Below, piece after piece: positions 24,915 to 33,934 of a DNA stretch of 64,000 nucleotides. The notes under the pieces are model-generated. The model worked only from the letters and a program-made list of their open reading frames with translations. It did no database searches and was not told the DNA's origin. The stretch covers positions 21,338 to 85,337 of the forward strand of contig NZ_CM002675.1 in NCBI RefSeq assembly GCF_000600975.2, written 5' to 3'. The position numbers and the translations under genes are program-made. How positions within the stretch are numbered: position 1 is the first letter of the stretch; each line of letters begins with the position of its first letter. This DNA comes from Limimaricola hongkongensis DSM 17492. GTDB taxonomy: Bacteria > Pseudomonadota > Alphaproteobacteria > Rhodobacterales > Rhodobacteraceae.

Positions 24915-24931
24915 GGTTTCGCCGCGAAACC
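24915..24931. other. parS: parS-like palindrome 4, upstream of parA
   Basis: GGTTTCGCCGCGAAACC, the reverse complement of the other sites, located between the parA start and the AT-rich origin region. This is the only intergenic copy and the one best placed to take part in parAB autoregulation as well as partition. A further half-site lies at 25138-25145 beside the iterons. Confidence 0.75.
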
Positions 24932-24977
24932 TGAACCATGAATCTTTCAGAATTCCAAACGCCACAACCGCGGCCCT

Positions 24978-25044
24978 GTTTGTTTTATTTGGAATCTTTA
25001 GAGTCTTTGGCTCTGAAAAATATATGTATCTCAATGGTATATGG
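24978..25044. other. AT-rich segment, candidate origin unwinding element
   Basis: A stretch with many T/A runs (including TTTATTTGGAATCTTTAGAG and AAAAATATATG), in sharp contrast with the surrounding very GC-rich DNA. It touches the iteron array, as expected for the melting region of an iteron-controlled plasmid origin. Confidence 0.65.
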
Positions 25045-25051
25045 GGCATTG

Positions 25052-25139
25052 GGTACCCGTTTCCGGGACGAAAGGTACCACTTTACAGGACCAAAGGTAC
25101 CCGTTTTCAGGACAAGGGGTACCCGGATTCAGGGGCCGC
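25052..25139. repeat. oriV: Iteron array (oriV): four direct 22-bp repeats
   Basis: GGTACC recurs at 25052, 25074, 25096 and 25118, an exact 22-bp spacing of about two helical turns; the consensus reads GGTACC-nn-TTT-n-C-n-GGAC-n-AA. A fifth, slightly degenerate copy starts at 25290 and a partial sixth at 25327, both just before the initiator gene, where they could mediate initiator autorepression. The 608-bp gap between parA and rep (24803-25410) therefore holds parS site 4, the AT-rich element and these iterons. Confidence 0.88.
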
Positions 25140-25289
25140 GAAACCGCGTCTCCCCAGCCCGGAACCGGCCAATTCCCGCGCGCGAAGCGGCCAAAGAGCG
25201 GCTCCGGCGGCGCCGATTCGCGCCGCGATGCCCCTGATCGGGGGTGTTGCGCGCCCCGGTTCGGGCTGCGCGCGGTGGGGTCACGCAAA

Positions 25290-25338
25290 GGTACCCTTTT
25301 ACGGGATAGGATGGGGAATGGGCGAAGGTACCCAGATC
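25290..25338. repeat. Outlying iteron copies before the initiator gene
   Basis: GGTACCCTTTTACGGGATAG (25290) fits the iteron consensus; GGTACCCAGATC (25327) matches only the first part. They lie 72-121 bp upstream of the rep start, probably over its promoter. Confidence 0.6.
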
Positions 25339-25410
25339 GCGCTTGCGCGCAGGTGCCGCAAACGGCAGGTTCCGGCAGGGAGCGGGAGCGCCAGGACGGG
25401 GGGAACGGGC

Positions 25411-26763
25411 ATGGCGGCGGAGCCGAAACGACAGGCGCAAAAGCGCGGGGCAGGGGAGGCGGAGGCCGCCCCGGAGCGGATCGACGCCGCGCGGCTGAGC
25501 GGCGCGCTGCGCCGCGGCACCGTCAAGAAGAACGTCGCCGCGATCCATATCGGCGGCAAGCTGACGCTGTTGCAGCGCAAGCTCAGCAACGTGCTCTTGC
25601 TCAACGCCTATGACACGCTGCTGAGCCAGAACGTCCACGCGATCGACGCGCGCACCTTGTGTCTGATGATCGGCTACAACTCGAACGACATCGACAGCTT
25701 GCGCGACGCGCTGCGCGGGCTGGCCGAGACGGTGGCCGAATGGGACATGCTCGACGAAAAGGGGCGGCAGGAATGGGGGGTCTCGGCGCTTCTGGCGCAT
25801 GCGCGGCTGCGCGACGGGGTCTGCGATTACGCCTATTCCCCCGCGCTGGCCGAAAAGCTGCATGACCCGCGGGTCTTCGCGCTGATCAATCTCGACATCC
25901 AGAGGCGGTTCACCTCGGGGCACGGGCTGGCGCTTTATGAAAACTGCTACCGCTTCGTGCGCACCGGCTCGACCGGCTGGTGGCCGCTCGAGGTGTTCCG
26001 GCGGCTGATGGGGGTCGATGACAGCGCCTATTACCGCAGCTTCAAGCATCTCAACGCCAAGGTCATCAAGCCGGCGGTGGAGGAGGTGAACCGGTCGTCG
26101 AACATCCTGATCGCGCCGGAGTTCAAGCGCGTGGGCCGCAGCGTGACAGAGCTGCGCTTCGTGATCCGCGAAAACCCGCAGCTGGCGATGCTCGACATCG
26201 ATGACGGGCAGGCGGTGCGCAGCCAGCCGGTCTATGAGCGGCTGCGCGCCCAGGGCGTGTCGGACCGGCTGGCGCGGCAATGGATCGCCGAGCACGGCGC
26301 CGAGGCGGTGGCCGAAAAGCTCGACTGGGTGGCGGGCAAGGAGGGCGTGCGCAGCCCGGTCGGGTATCTGCGCGCGGCGCTCGACGCGGGCTGGGAGGGA
26401 GCGCCGGTGCCGCCCGCCGCGCCGAAGCCCGCGCCCGCGCCGAGCCCGGCGGCGCGCGCCGCCGCCGAGGCGCGCGCCGCCAAGGCCGCCGAGGCCGAGG
26501 CCGAGACCGATCTGCGCGCCGCCCGCCGCGCCGCCCGCGTCGCCCGGTTCGAAGCGGTGGCCGAGGCGGCAAGGCGCCGCAACCCGACCCAGCGCGACGC
26601 CGACCGGCGGTTGATGCTGGGCCAGCTCGACGGCGAGCTGGAGCGCGAGGATTTCCGCCGCCATGGCTGGGAAAGCGCGCTGAACGCGCGCGCCATCTTC
26701 GCCTTCTGGGAAGAGATGCAGCCCGACATCTTCGAGGCCCTGCCAAAGCCCGTGCCGGAATAG
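25411..26763 (+). CDS. repB: Plasmid replication initiator, RepB type (Rep_3 superfamily)
   Basis: Iteron-binding initiator, 450 residues. After a basic leader the first winged-helix domain begins with VKKNVAAIHIGGKLTLLQRKLSNVLLLNAYDTLL, the usual entry of Rep_3 initiators, followed by LCLMIGYNSNDIDSLRDALRGL and the second winged helix (about 150-260; LYENCYRFVRTGSTGWWPLEVFRRLMG, NILIAPEFKRVGRSVTELRFVI). An Ala/Arg-rich region (about 330-390) links to a C-terminal piece of unknown function, longer than in small-plasmid Rep proteins. ATG at 25411 (MAAEPKRQAQ) was chosen because similarity starts soon after. Divergent from parA across the iterons, a layout used by alphaproteobacterial RepB-type plasmids. 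Confidence 0.88.
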   Translation: MAAEPKRQAQKRGAGEAEAAPERIDAARLSGALRRGTVKKNVAAIHIGGKLTLLQRKLSNVLLLNAYDTLLSQNVHAIDARTLCLMIGYNSNDIDSLRDALRGLAETVAEWDMLDEKGRQEWGVSALLAHARLRDGVCDYAYSPALAEKLHDPRVFALINLDIQRRFTSGHGLALYENCYRFVRTGSTGWWPLEVFRRLMGVDDSAYYRSFKHLNAKVIKPAVEEVNRSSNILIAPEFKRVGRSVTELRFVIRENPQLAMLDIDDGQAVRSQPVYERLRAQGVSDRLARQWIAEHGAEAVAEKLDWVAGKEGVRSPVGYLRAALDAGWEGAPVPPAAPKPAPAPSPAARAAAEARAAKAAEAEAETDLRAARRAARVARFEAVAEAARRRNPTQRDADRRLMLGQLDGELEREDFRRHGWESALNARAIFAFWEEMQPDIFEALPKPVPE

Positions 26764-26923
26764 CGGCGCGGCGCGGCGGCCCCGCGCCCGGCCCCGTGCC
26801 TGGCCAGCGCTTGACCTCGGCGGCCATCTCGGCATCGTCGGCGCGATGGCCGGGCGAACGGCATGAACAGCCGCCGCAAAGGCGGTGAGGCGGCCACGCG
26901 CCGCGGGACGGGAAGGACACGAG

Positions 26924-27859
26924 ATGACCGGGATACTGGCGATCGGGCAGTACAACGACACGGATCTGGCGGCGCTGCGCGCGATGGGCGCGGTGCAGGT
27001 CGCGGATCTCGATGCGCTGCGCGCGATGGGGCAGGGGGCCCGCGCCGGGCTGCGCGCCGTCGCCTACAAGGGGCATGACGGGTTCGGGGCCGCGGAGATG
27101 GCGCTTTTGCCGGATCTGGGGCTGATCGCCAATTACGGGGTCGGGGTCGACGCGATCGACCTGGACGCCGCGCGGGCGGCGGGGGTGCGGGTCAGCAACA
27201 CGCCCGACGTGCTCAATGACGACGTGGCGGATCTGGCGGTGGCGCTGCTGCTGATGCAGCAGCGGCGGCTGATCGCGGGCGACGCGCTGGTGCGCGGCGG
27301 CGATTGGGCGGCGGGCGCGGCGCCGGGGCTGTTTCGCAAGGTGTCGGGGCGGCGCGCGGGGATCCTCGGGCTGGGCCGGATCGGGCGCGAGATCGCCGAC
27401 CGGCTCGCAGCGTTCAAGATGGAGATCCATTACCAGTCGCGCAGCGCCAAGGAGACGCCCGGCTGGACCCGCCACGAGGACGCCGTGTCGCTGGCGGCGG
27501 CGGTGGATTACCTGTTTGTCGCGCTGGTCGGCGGCGCAGAGACCGAGAACGCGGTGTCGGCCGAAGCGATCGACGCGCTGGGGCCCGATGGCGTGCTGAT
27601 CAACATCTCGCGCGGGTCGGTGGTGGACGAGGCGGCGCTTCTCGATGCGCTGGAGACGGGGCGGCTCGGCGGGGCCGGGCTCGACGTGTTTCATGGCGAG
27701 CCGGATGTGAACCCGCGTTTCGCCGCGCTGGAGCAGGTGGTGCTGCAGCCGCACCAGGGATCGGCCACGCGCGAGACGCGCGCCGCGATGGGGCAGCTGC
27801 AGCGCGACAACATCGCCGCGCATCTCGCCGGGCAAGCGCTGCCCAGCCCGGTGGGCTGA
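26924..27859 (+). CDS. D-2-hydroxyacid dehydrogenase (NAD(P)-dependent)
   Basis: 311 residues, cytoplasmic. It has the full D-isomer-specific 2-hydroxyacid dehydrogenase set: NYGVGVDAIDLDAARAAGVRVSNTPDVLNDDVAD, the nucleotide motif GLGRIGREIADRL, catalytic Arg in ISRGSVVDE, Glu in HGEPDVNPRF and His in LQPHQGSAT. Relatives reduce glyoxylate, hydroxypyruvate or 2-ketogluconate. GAAGGA precedes the ATG at 26924. Convergent with the FAH-family gene. The 160-bp stretch after rep holds nothing I recognise. Its exact substrate is unknown; the neighbouring FAH enzyme suggests sugar-acid metabolism. Confidence 0.88.
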   Translation: MTGILAIGQYNDTDLAALRAMGAVQVADLDALRAMGQGARAGLRAVAYKGHDGFGAAEMALLPDLGLIANYGVGVDAIDLDAARAAGVRVSNTPDVLNDDVADLAVALLLMQQRRLIAGDALVRGGDWAAGAAPGLFRKVSGRRAGILGLGRIGREIADRLAAFKMEIHYQSRSAKETPGWTRHEDAVSLAAAVDYLFVALVGGAETENAVSAEAIDALGPDGVLINISRGSVVDEAALLDALETGRLGGAGLDVFHGEPDVNPRFAALEQVVLQPHQGSATRETRAAMGQLQRDNIAAHLAGQALPSPVG

Positions 27860-27869
27860 GCGGCGGCGG

Positions 27870-28709
27870 TCAGCGGCTGGCGATGACCTCCTGGCGTTGC
27901 CGGCCGAGGCCTTCGACCTCCAGCTCCATCACGTCGCCGGGGCGCAGAAAGCGCTGCGGCGACATCCCCATGCCGACGCCCGATGGCGTGCCGGTGGCGA
28001 TCACGTCGCCGGGCATCAGCTTCATGAAGCGCGACATGTAGGAGACGATCTCGGCCACCGGGAAGATCATGTCGGCGGTGCTGTCATCCTGCATCATGTC
28101 GCCGTTGAGCCAGAGCGACAGGCGCAGCGCCTGCGGGTCGGGGATCTCGTCGCGGGTGACGAGCCACGGGCCGACCGGGCCGAAGGAGGGGGCGGATTTG
28201 CCCTTGATCCACTGGCCGCCGCGCTCGGTCTGGAAGGCGCGTTCGGAGACGTCGTTGATCGTGCAGTAGCCCGCCACGTGGTCGAGCGCGCGGGCCATGG
28301 GGATGTCATGCGTCTCGGCGCCGATCACCACGCCGAGCTCGACCTCCCAGTCGGCCTTTTCCGCGCCGCGCGGCAGGATGACCGGGTCGAACGGGCCCGA
28401 CAGCGCCGAGGCGGCCTTGGAGAACAGGATCGGCTCGGCGGGGGGCTTGGCGCCCGCTTCGGCGGCGTGGCGGGCATAGTTGAGCCCGACGCAGAAGAAG
28501 TTCGGCACCCGCGAAAGACAGGCGCCGATCCGCTCGGGCCGGTCGACCAGCGGCAGGGTGGCGGGGTCGATCGCGGCGATCCGGTCCAGGCCGGCCAGGG
28601 CCGCGCCCGACAGGTCGGGCAGGTGCTCCGACAGGTCGCGCAGGCCGCCTTCGGCGTCCAGAAGGCCGGTTTTCTCGTGGCCGAGCGGGCCGTATCGCAG
28701 CAGTTTCAT
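27870..28709 (-). CDS. Fumarylacetoacetate hydrolase (FAH) family enzyme
   Basis: 279 residues. After an N-terminal region (MKLLRYGPLGHEKTGLLD) the FAH fold has FCVGLNYARHAAEAG, PILFSKAASALSGPFDPVILP, the metal ligands in DWEVELGVVIG and NDVSERAFQ, KSAPSFGPVGPWLVT and MPGDVIATGTPSGVGMG. The N-terminus resembles 2,4-diketo-3-deoxy-L-rhamnonate/fuconate hydrolases and proteins often labelled ureidoglycolate lyase. Last gene of azlC-azlD-FAH by strand and spacing (28 bp). Metal-dependent hydrolase or hydratase on a 2-oxo acid is safe; the substrate is not. Confidence 0.87.
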   Translation of the reverse strand: MKLLRYGPLGHEKTGLLDAEGGLRDLSEHLPDLSGAALAGLDRIAAIDPATLPLVDRPERIGACLSRVPNFFCVGLNYARHAAEAGAKPPAEPILFSKAASALSGPFDPVILPRGAEKADWEVELGVVIGAETHDIPMARALDHVAGYCTINDVSERAFQTERGGQWIKGKSAPSFGPVGPWLVTRDEIPDPQALRLSLWLNGDMMQDDSTADMIFPVAEIVSYMSRFMKLMPGDVIATGTPSGVGMGMSPQRFLRPGDVMELEVEGLGRQRQEVIASR

Positions 28710-28736
28710 CCTGTCTCCTCCAAGATCATGGGGCGG

Positions 28737-29057
28737 TCAGAGCAGCGCCTGACCGGCATAGAGCGCCACCAGCCCCGCGCCGATCGCCCCGAACGGGCCG
28801 TAGCGCAGCCCGGCGGCGACCGCGAGCAGCGCCGCGATCACCCGCGGCGCCTCGGTCGCGCCGCCGGTGGCGGCGGGCCACAGCACGGCGGGCACGATCA
28901 GCGCCGGGAACACCGCGACGCCGACATATTTGAGATGCAACAACAGCCAGTCGGGCAGCTTGCGCCCGCCCAAGAGCCCGAGAAACGAAAACCGGATCAG
29001 GAAGGTGCCGACCCCGAGCCCGATGGTCAGCGCCCAGAACGCGCCCGCGCCGATCAT
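28737..29057 (-). CDS. azlD: AzlD-type branched-chain amino acid exporter subunit
   Basis: 106 residues with about four membrane helices; the small partner that works with AzlC in exporting branched-chain amino acids. Typical are ALTIGLGVGTFLIRFSFLGLLG and the final LRYGPFGAIGAGLVALYAG. Its ATG overlaps the azlC stop. Confidence 0.87.
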   Translation of the reverse strand: MIGAGAFWALTIGLGVGTFLIRFSFLGLLGGRKLPDWLLLHLKYVGVAVFPALIVPAVLWPAATGGATEAPRVIAALLAVAAGLRYGPFGAIGAGLVALYAGQALL

Positions 29058-29770
29058 GCCGGGCACGCGGCGCGGCGCGCGGCGCGCCGGGCAAGATGGA
29101 GCTCCGACTGCGCCCCCGCGATCATCGCCGCCAACGCCGCCAGCGGCAGGCCGAGATTCCACGGCAGCCCCGCCAGCGCCACCGTCGCCAGCCCCGAGAC
29201 GAGGGCGGCGACGAGATGCGGCGCGCTGCGCAGCAGCGGCGCCAGCAGCGCGATGAAGCAGACCGGCACCGCGAAATCGAGCGAGAGCGAGGCCGGGATC
29301 GCCCGCCCCATCAGCGCGCCCGCAAAGCTGCAGGCGTACCACAGCGGGCAGATCGCGGTGATGCAGCCGAAATAATAGCGCAGCTTCTCGGCGCCGGTCA
29401 TCTGGGGGCTGTCCTCGTAATGGCGCACCGCGACGGCAAAGCTCTGATCGACCATGAAATAGGCCGCCAGCGCCCGCATCCCGAGCGGCGCGCCGCCCAG
29501 ATGCGGCACCAGCGCCGCCGAATACATCGCCATGCGCAGGTTCACCGCCAGCGCCGCGAGCAGCGCCACGAAGACCGGCGCGCCGTCCTGAAGCAGCGAC
29601 AGCGCCGTGAATTGCGACGCCCCGGCGACCACGATCACCGACATCGCCATGACCTGAAGGATGTCGAGCCCGGCATCGCGCGCGACGACGCCGAACAGGG
29701 TCGAAAACGGCACCACGATCAGCACGAAGGGCAGGCAATCGCGGAATCCGGCACGAAACGGGGAGGACAT
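29054..29770 (-). CDS. azlC: AzlC-type branched-chain amino acid exporter subunit
   Basis: 238 residues, membrane protein of the AzlC family (FRAGFRDCLPFVLIVVPFSTLFGVVARDAGLD, then VVAGASQFTALSLL, MVDQSFAV). Forms a bicomponent exporter with AzlD. ATG at 29770 was chosen with GGGGAGG upstream in the leftward direction missing but MSSPFRAGF matching the family start; the frame is open another 26 codons. The 136-bp gap to the beta-galactosidase gene contains its promoter area, including GGTATACC near 29822. Confidence 0.88.
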   Translation of the reverse strand: MSSPFRAGFRDCLPFVLIVVPFSTLFGVVARDAGLDILQVMAMSVIVVAGASQFTALSLLQDGAPVFVALLAALAVNLRMAMYSAALVPHLGGAPLGMRALAAYFMVDQSFAVAVRHYEDSPQMTGAEKLRYYFGCITAICPLWYACSFAGALMGRAIPASLSLDFAVPVCFIALLAPLLRSAPHLVAALVSGLATVALAGLPWNLGLPLAALAAMIAGAQSELHLARRAARRAACPA

Positions 29771-29906
29771 GGCGGCTCTTTCGGCAGGCTGGGATGGGCG
29801 GCACGCGGCCTTTACGCAGCGGTATACCACCTGCGGATGCAACGGCAAGCACCGCCGCCCGCCGACATCGCCCGCGACATCCGCCCCCCCCGGGGACCGG
29901 ATCCGT

Positions 29907-31835
29907 TCAGAGCAGTTCGCGCGTGACCGAGATCGGCGGCAGGTCGCGGCCCGCCACCCGCACCGCCCGTTCGGTGTGGTTGAACCAGAACCGCTCCGTG
30001 CCGGTGTCGCGGCGGCGGATGCCGTCGGGCAGCTCGACCGTGTCGAGACCGGCGCGCGCGCAGAGCCCCGCGATGATCCGCCGCGCCGCGACCGGGTCGG
30101 GCCAGCCGCCCAGATAGCTCACCCGGCCCGCGCGCATCAGCGCCGGGGCGCCGGTGGCGGTGCGCTCGACCACCTTGGCGCCGCCGTCGAGCGTTTCGCA
30201 GTAGCCGGTGAAGGCGCCGCCCTGATCGAGCGGGGCGGGGCAGTCGGGGCGCAGGCTCTCTATATGGGCGATCGTGACGTCGAGGCCGGGAAAATCAGGC
30301 GGCAGCGGCACAGGGATCGAAAACTCGCCGTCGCGGGCGCCGCTGCGCGGGCCGATCAGCACCTCCGCCTCGGCAGGGGCGAGCGCGGATTTCAGATCGC
30401 CCGGCATGTGCATCAGGCCGGGTGCTGCGATCAGCCGGTAGCCGGTGAAATCGCGGGTCGTCGCGGGCAGGATGTCGACCGACAGGCCAAGCCCGCGCAT
30501 CGCCTTGTAGAGATCGAGCACGAGGCCGAAATAGCTCAGCCCCGCCCCGTGCGGCTGCACCGCCCATGCGGCGTCGGCGTCATAGTCGAAGATCAGCGCC
30601 ACCTCGGCGGATTTGGCCGAGACGGCGGGGGCCTGCGCGATTTCGCGCGCGACCTGTGCCGCCTCTTCCAGCCCCGGCGCGGGCTGGCTGTCGGGGCGCA
30701 GAAGGCCTGCGTGAAGCTGTTCCTGCGCGAAGGGGGCCTGCCGCCAGCGGAAGTAGCTGACGCATTCGGCGCCGTGGGCAAAGGCCTCCCAGCTCCACAG
30801 CCGGACCATGCCGGGCAGGGGCGCGGGGTTGTGCGGGGCCCAGTTCACGGGGCCGGGCTGCTGCTCCATCACCCACATCCGGCCCCGGCCCACGGCGCGG
30901 TAGAGGTCGTGGTGGAAGGCCTGGAAATCGGGGTCGCCCTGGCGGGCGAAGGCGCGCTGCTGATCGGGGGTGGCGCCGGCGCGGTCTTCGAGAAAGCCCA
31001 AGGGGTAGCTGTCCCACGAGGCGAAATCGAGGTCACGGCCAACGGCGAAATGGTCGAAATCGGTGATCCGGCCCATGTAGTTGTGGGTGATCGGCGCGGT
31101 GGAGCGGGCGCGGATGATGTCCGCCTGACGGCGGTTGAAGGCCACGACCTGATCCGAGGAAAACCGCCGGAAGGCCAGCGCATGGGCCGGGTTGGGTTCG
31201 GTCACGGTGAGGTTGGGCAGGTCGATCTCGTCGAAATCGCGGTATTCCATCGACCAGAACACGTTGCCCCACGCGGCGTTGAGCGCGTCGATATCGCCGT
31301 CATTGCCAGTCCCGGGATAGCGGGCGCGCAGCCAGCGGCGAAACGCGGCGCGGGCGGCGTCGGAGTAGGAGATGGTGGTGTCGTGGCAGCCATATTCATT
31401 GTCGGTCTGCCAGGCCGCCACGTGGTCGTTGCGCCCGTAGCGGTCGGCCAGAAGCGTGACGATCCGGTCGCTTTCGGCGGCATAGCCCGCGTGGGAAAAG
31501 CAGTAATGGCGGCGCGAGCCGAACTTGCGCGGATGGCCGGTGGCGTCGACGGCGAGCATGTCGGGATGGCGGTCGAGCATCCAGCGCGGCGGCGTGGCGG
31601 TCGGGGTGCCGAGCACGATCCGAAGCCCGGCGTCGCCCAGGGTCCAGATCGCTTCGTCGAGCCAGTCGAAACGGAGATCACCGGGGGTGGGTTCGAGCTT
31701 CGACCACGCGAATTCGCCGATCCGCACCCATGTCAGCCCGGTCTCGGCCATGCGGCGGGCATCCTCGGCCCACAGGCTGCGCGGCCAGTGTTCGGGGTAG
31801 TAGCAGCAGCCAAGGCTGCGGGTCGGCTCGGTCAT
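29907..31835 (-). CDS. Beta-galactosidase, glycoside hydrolase family 42
   Basis: Cytoplasmic GH42 enzyme of 642 residues. Visible: LGCCYYPEHWPRSLWAEDARRMAETGLTWVRIGEFAWSKLEP, the acid/base region AAWQTDNEYGCHDT (Glu after Asn), and the nucleophile region MWVMEQQPGPVNWAPHNPAPLPG (Glu), followed by the trimerisation and C-terminal domains. ATG at 31835 is used; a TTG at 31850 overlapping the upstream stop (TTGA) could add five residues. Last gene of the galactoside operon; there is no signal peptide, so oligosaccharides are imported before hydrolysis. Confidence 0.92.
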   Translation of the reverse strand: MTEPTRSLGCCYYPEHWPRSLWAEDARRMAETGLTWVRIGEFAWSKLEPTPGDLRFDWLDEAIWTLGDAGLRIVLGTPTATPPRWMLDRHPDMLAVDATGHPRKFGSRRHYCFSHAGYAAESDRIVTLLADRYGRNDHVAAWQTDNEYGCHDTTISYSDAARAAFRRWLRARYPGTGNDGDIDALNAAWGNVFWSMEYRDFDEIDLPNLTVTEPNPAHALAFRRFSSDQVVAFNRRQADIIRARSTAPITHNYMGRITDFDHFAVGRDLDFASWDSYPLGFLEDRAGATPDQQRAFARQGDPDFQAFHHDLYRAVGRGRMWVMEQQPGPVNWAPHNPAPLPGMVRLWSWEAFAHGAECVSYFRWRQAPFAQEQLHAGLLRPDSQPAPGLEEAAQVAREIAQAPAVSAKSAEVALIFDYDADAAWAVQPHGAGLSYFGLVLDLYKAMRGLGLSVDILPATTRDFTGYRLIAAPGLMHMPGDLKSALAPAEAEVLIGPRSGARDGEFSIPVPLPPDFPGLDVTIAHIESLRPDCPAPLDQGGAFTGYCETLDGGAKVVERTATGAPALMRAGRVSYLGGWPDPVAARRIIAGLCARAGLDTVELPDGIRRRDTGTERFWFNHTERAVRVAGRDLPPISVTRELL

Positions 31836-31846
31836 GGCGGTGTCCG

Positions 31847-33934
31847 TCAAAGGCGGGTGCCCTCAAGCACCCATATGGTGTCGGGGAAGGCGCAGGGAAG
31901 GTGCAGCCCGTGGCCCATCAGATAGGCGCCGGGCAGGTCGACGGGGCCGTGTTTGAGCGCGGCGGGGCCGCGCGACAGCACGCCCAGATCCTCGGCATTG
32001 ACCAGCTCGACCCGGTAGGTCGCGTTGGGATCGAGACCGGTGAGGCGGAGCGGGCGCGGCAGGATCTGTGACGAGGTGCCGCCATAGCCCGCGAAGAGGG
32101 CGAAGCGCGCGCCGTCGCGCGCCATCTGCTGCTCGGCGATGACCTGGCTGTCGGCGCTGTCGAGCCGGTGGATGTCGGCGCGCATGGTCCAGTCGCGGTT
32201 GGATTTCCACCAGGCGGTGGCGCGGGTGAGCACCTGCGCCTCTTCCTCGGACAGCTCGCGCGGGTCCATCTCGAAGCCCATGTGCCGCTGTGCGGCGACC
32301 CAAGCGCGCAGGCGGATGTCATGCACCCGCCCCGAGGTGTGGCAATGGCGCGGGCCGACATGGCTGCCGGTGATGGCCGCCGGAAGGAACAGCGCCGCCT
32401 CGTGCTGCATGCGCAGCCGCTCGGCGGCGTCGTTGCTGTCCGACAGCCAGACCCGGTGGGTGCGCGACAGGATGCCCGCGTCGATCCGGCCGCCGCCCGA
32501 GGCGCAGCTTTCGATCTCGACCTGCGGGTGGGCGGCGCGCAGCCGGTCAAGAAGGGCATAGATGCCGCGCGTCTGGGCGGCATCGGCATAGGGGAGCAGG
32601 CGGTTGTGGTCCCATTTGATATAGTCGATCGCGTGGTCGCGCAGCACCGCGCCGATCCGGTCGAACAGGTAATCGCGCACGGCTTCGTTGGTCAGATCGA
32701 GAACGAGCTGCTGGCGGCCCTCGATCTGGTCGGTGGGGCCCATCGCCCAGTCGGGATGGGCGCGGAAGGTGTCGCTGTCGGCGTTGATCATCTCCGGCTC
32801 GAACCAGATGCCGAAGGTCATGTTCAGGTCGTGGACGTGGTCGATCAGCGGGCCGAGCCCTTTGGGATACTTGCGGTCGTCGATCCACCAGTCGCCCAGA
32901 GAGGTGGTGTCGTCGTCGCGCCTGCCGAACCAGCCATCGTCGAGCACGAAGCGTTCGGCCCCGAGCGCGCCGGCGCGGGTGGCGATCTGTTTCAGCGTCT
33001 CGACATCGTGGTCGAAATAGATCGCCTCCCAGCAATTGTAATGCACCGGGCGCGGGCGGTCGGGGTCGGGCCATCGCACGATGCGGTCGCGGATGTGGCG
33101 TTGAAACGCGATGGCGCAGCCGTTGAGACCAGCGCCCGAGAATGTCGCCAGAAGCGGCCCGGTCGCGGCGCGGGTGACGGGGGCGAGCTCGGTGGCCGTG
33201 GCGTGGCCGAACTGGATCTGGCGGCGGCCATCGGGCAGCTCCTCGGCCAGCATGCGGTGCCCGCCGGACCAGCCGTAATGCAGCGCCCACGCCTCGCCGG
33301 TGGTGTTGGTCGCGCCGCGCCCCGGCACGATCAGCCCGGGGAAATGTTCGTGTCCCGACCGGCCCGTGCGGCTCTCGCGCAGGCGGATGCCGGAGGACCA
33401 CGGCGTGCGCTGCGGGCGGAATTCACCGATCCAGCGGCCCGCCATGTCGATCATCTCGTCCGACAGCTGCGGGCCGGGCAGCACCGGGGCGGCGAGCCAA
33501 TCGACGATGATGGGCGTCTCGCTTTCGATCTCGGCGGAGAGGGTGAGGACATGGGTGTCGGGGTCGATGGCAAGGCGCGCGGTGTAGGTGAGGCCGAGGT
33601 CTTCATCGGCGCAGTGCAGGTCGAGCCGGTCGCGATCGGTCTCGGCCCGTGCGAGCCGCAGCCGGGGGCGGAGCACCCGGCCGTCTGCATCGCGCAAGGC
33701 AAGCCCCGGCTGGCCGGGAAAGCTGCGATCGGCCTCGGGGCAGATCGACAGCGGCGGGTTGGCGTCGAGCATGCCGCCGGTGCGGTCCATGGCGTGGGCG
33801 CGGGCGATGGTTTCGAGATCGCAGCCCTTGGGCAGCGGCGCGCCCCAATAGACCACCTCGGGGAGGCGGGCATCGGCGCTGGCCAGAACGAGGGTCTGGG
33901 TGAAGCTGTCGAGGCGCCAGTGGTCGGTGGTCAT
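31847..33934 (-). CDS. Alpha-galactosidase, glycoside hydrolase family 36
   Basis: 695 residues, no signal peptide. The GH36 layout is complete: N-terminal beta-sandwich (GRWIGEFRPQRTPWSSGIRLRESRTGRSGHEHFPG), TIM barrel with CWEAIYFDHD, FVLDDGWFGRRDDD and GDWWIDDRKYPKGL, the catalytic nucleophile Asp in YIKWDHNR, the ESCASGGGRID loop, and acid/base Asp in WLSDSNDA. It would release galactose from melibiose, raffinose or galactosylglycerol type substrates. ATGA overlap with the upstream permease gene. Confidence 0.94.
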   Translation of the reverse strand: MTTDHWRLDSFTQTLVLASADARLPEVVYWGAPLPKGCDLETIARAHAMDRTGGMLDANPPLSICPEADRSFPGQPGLALRDADGRVLRPRLRLARAETDRDRLDLHCADEDLGLTYTARLAIDPDTHVLTLSAEIESETPIIVDWLAAPVLPGPQLSDEMIDMAGRWIGEFRPQRTPWSSGIRLRESRTGRSGHEHFPGLIVPGRGATNTTGEAWALHYGWSGGHRMLAEELPDGRRQIQFGHATATELAPVTRAATGPLLATFSGAGLNGCAIAFQRHIRDRIVRWPDPDRPRPVHYNCWEAIYFDHDVETLKQIATRAGALGAERFVLDDGWFGRRDDDTTSLGDWWIDDRKYPKGLGPLIDHVHDLNMTFGIWFEPEMINADSDTFRAHPDWAMGPTDQIEGRQQLVLDLTNEAVRDYLFDRIGAVLRDHAIDYIKWDHNRLLPYADAAQTRGIYALLDRLRAAHPQVEIESCASGGGRIDAGILSRTHRVWLSDSNDAAERLRMQHEAALFLPAAITGSHVGPRHCHTSGRVHDIRLRAWVAAQRHMGFEMDPRELSEEEAQVLTRATAWWKSNRDWTMRADIHRLDSADSQVIAEQQMARDGARFALFAGYGGTSSQILPRPLRLTGLDPNATYRVELVNAEDLGVLSRGPAALKHGPVDLPGAYLMGHGLHLPCAFPDTIWVLEGTRL

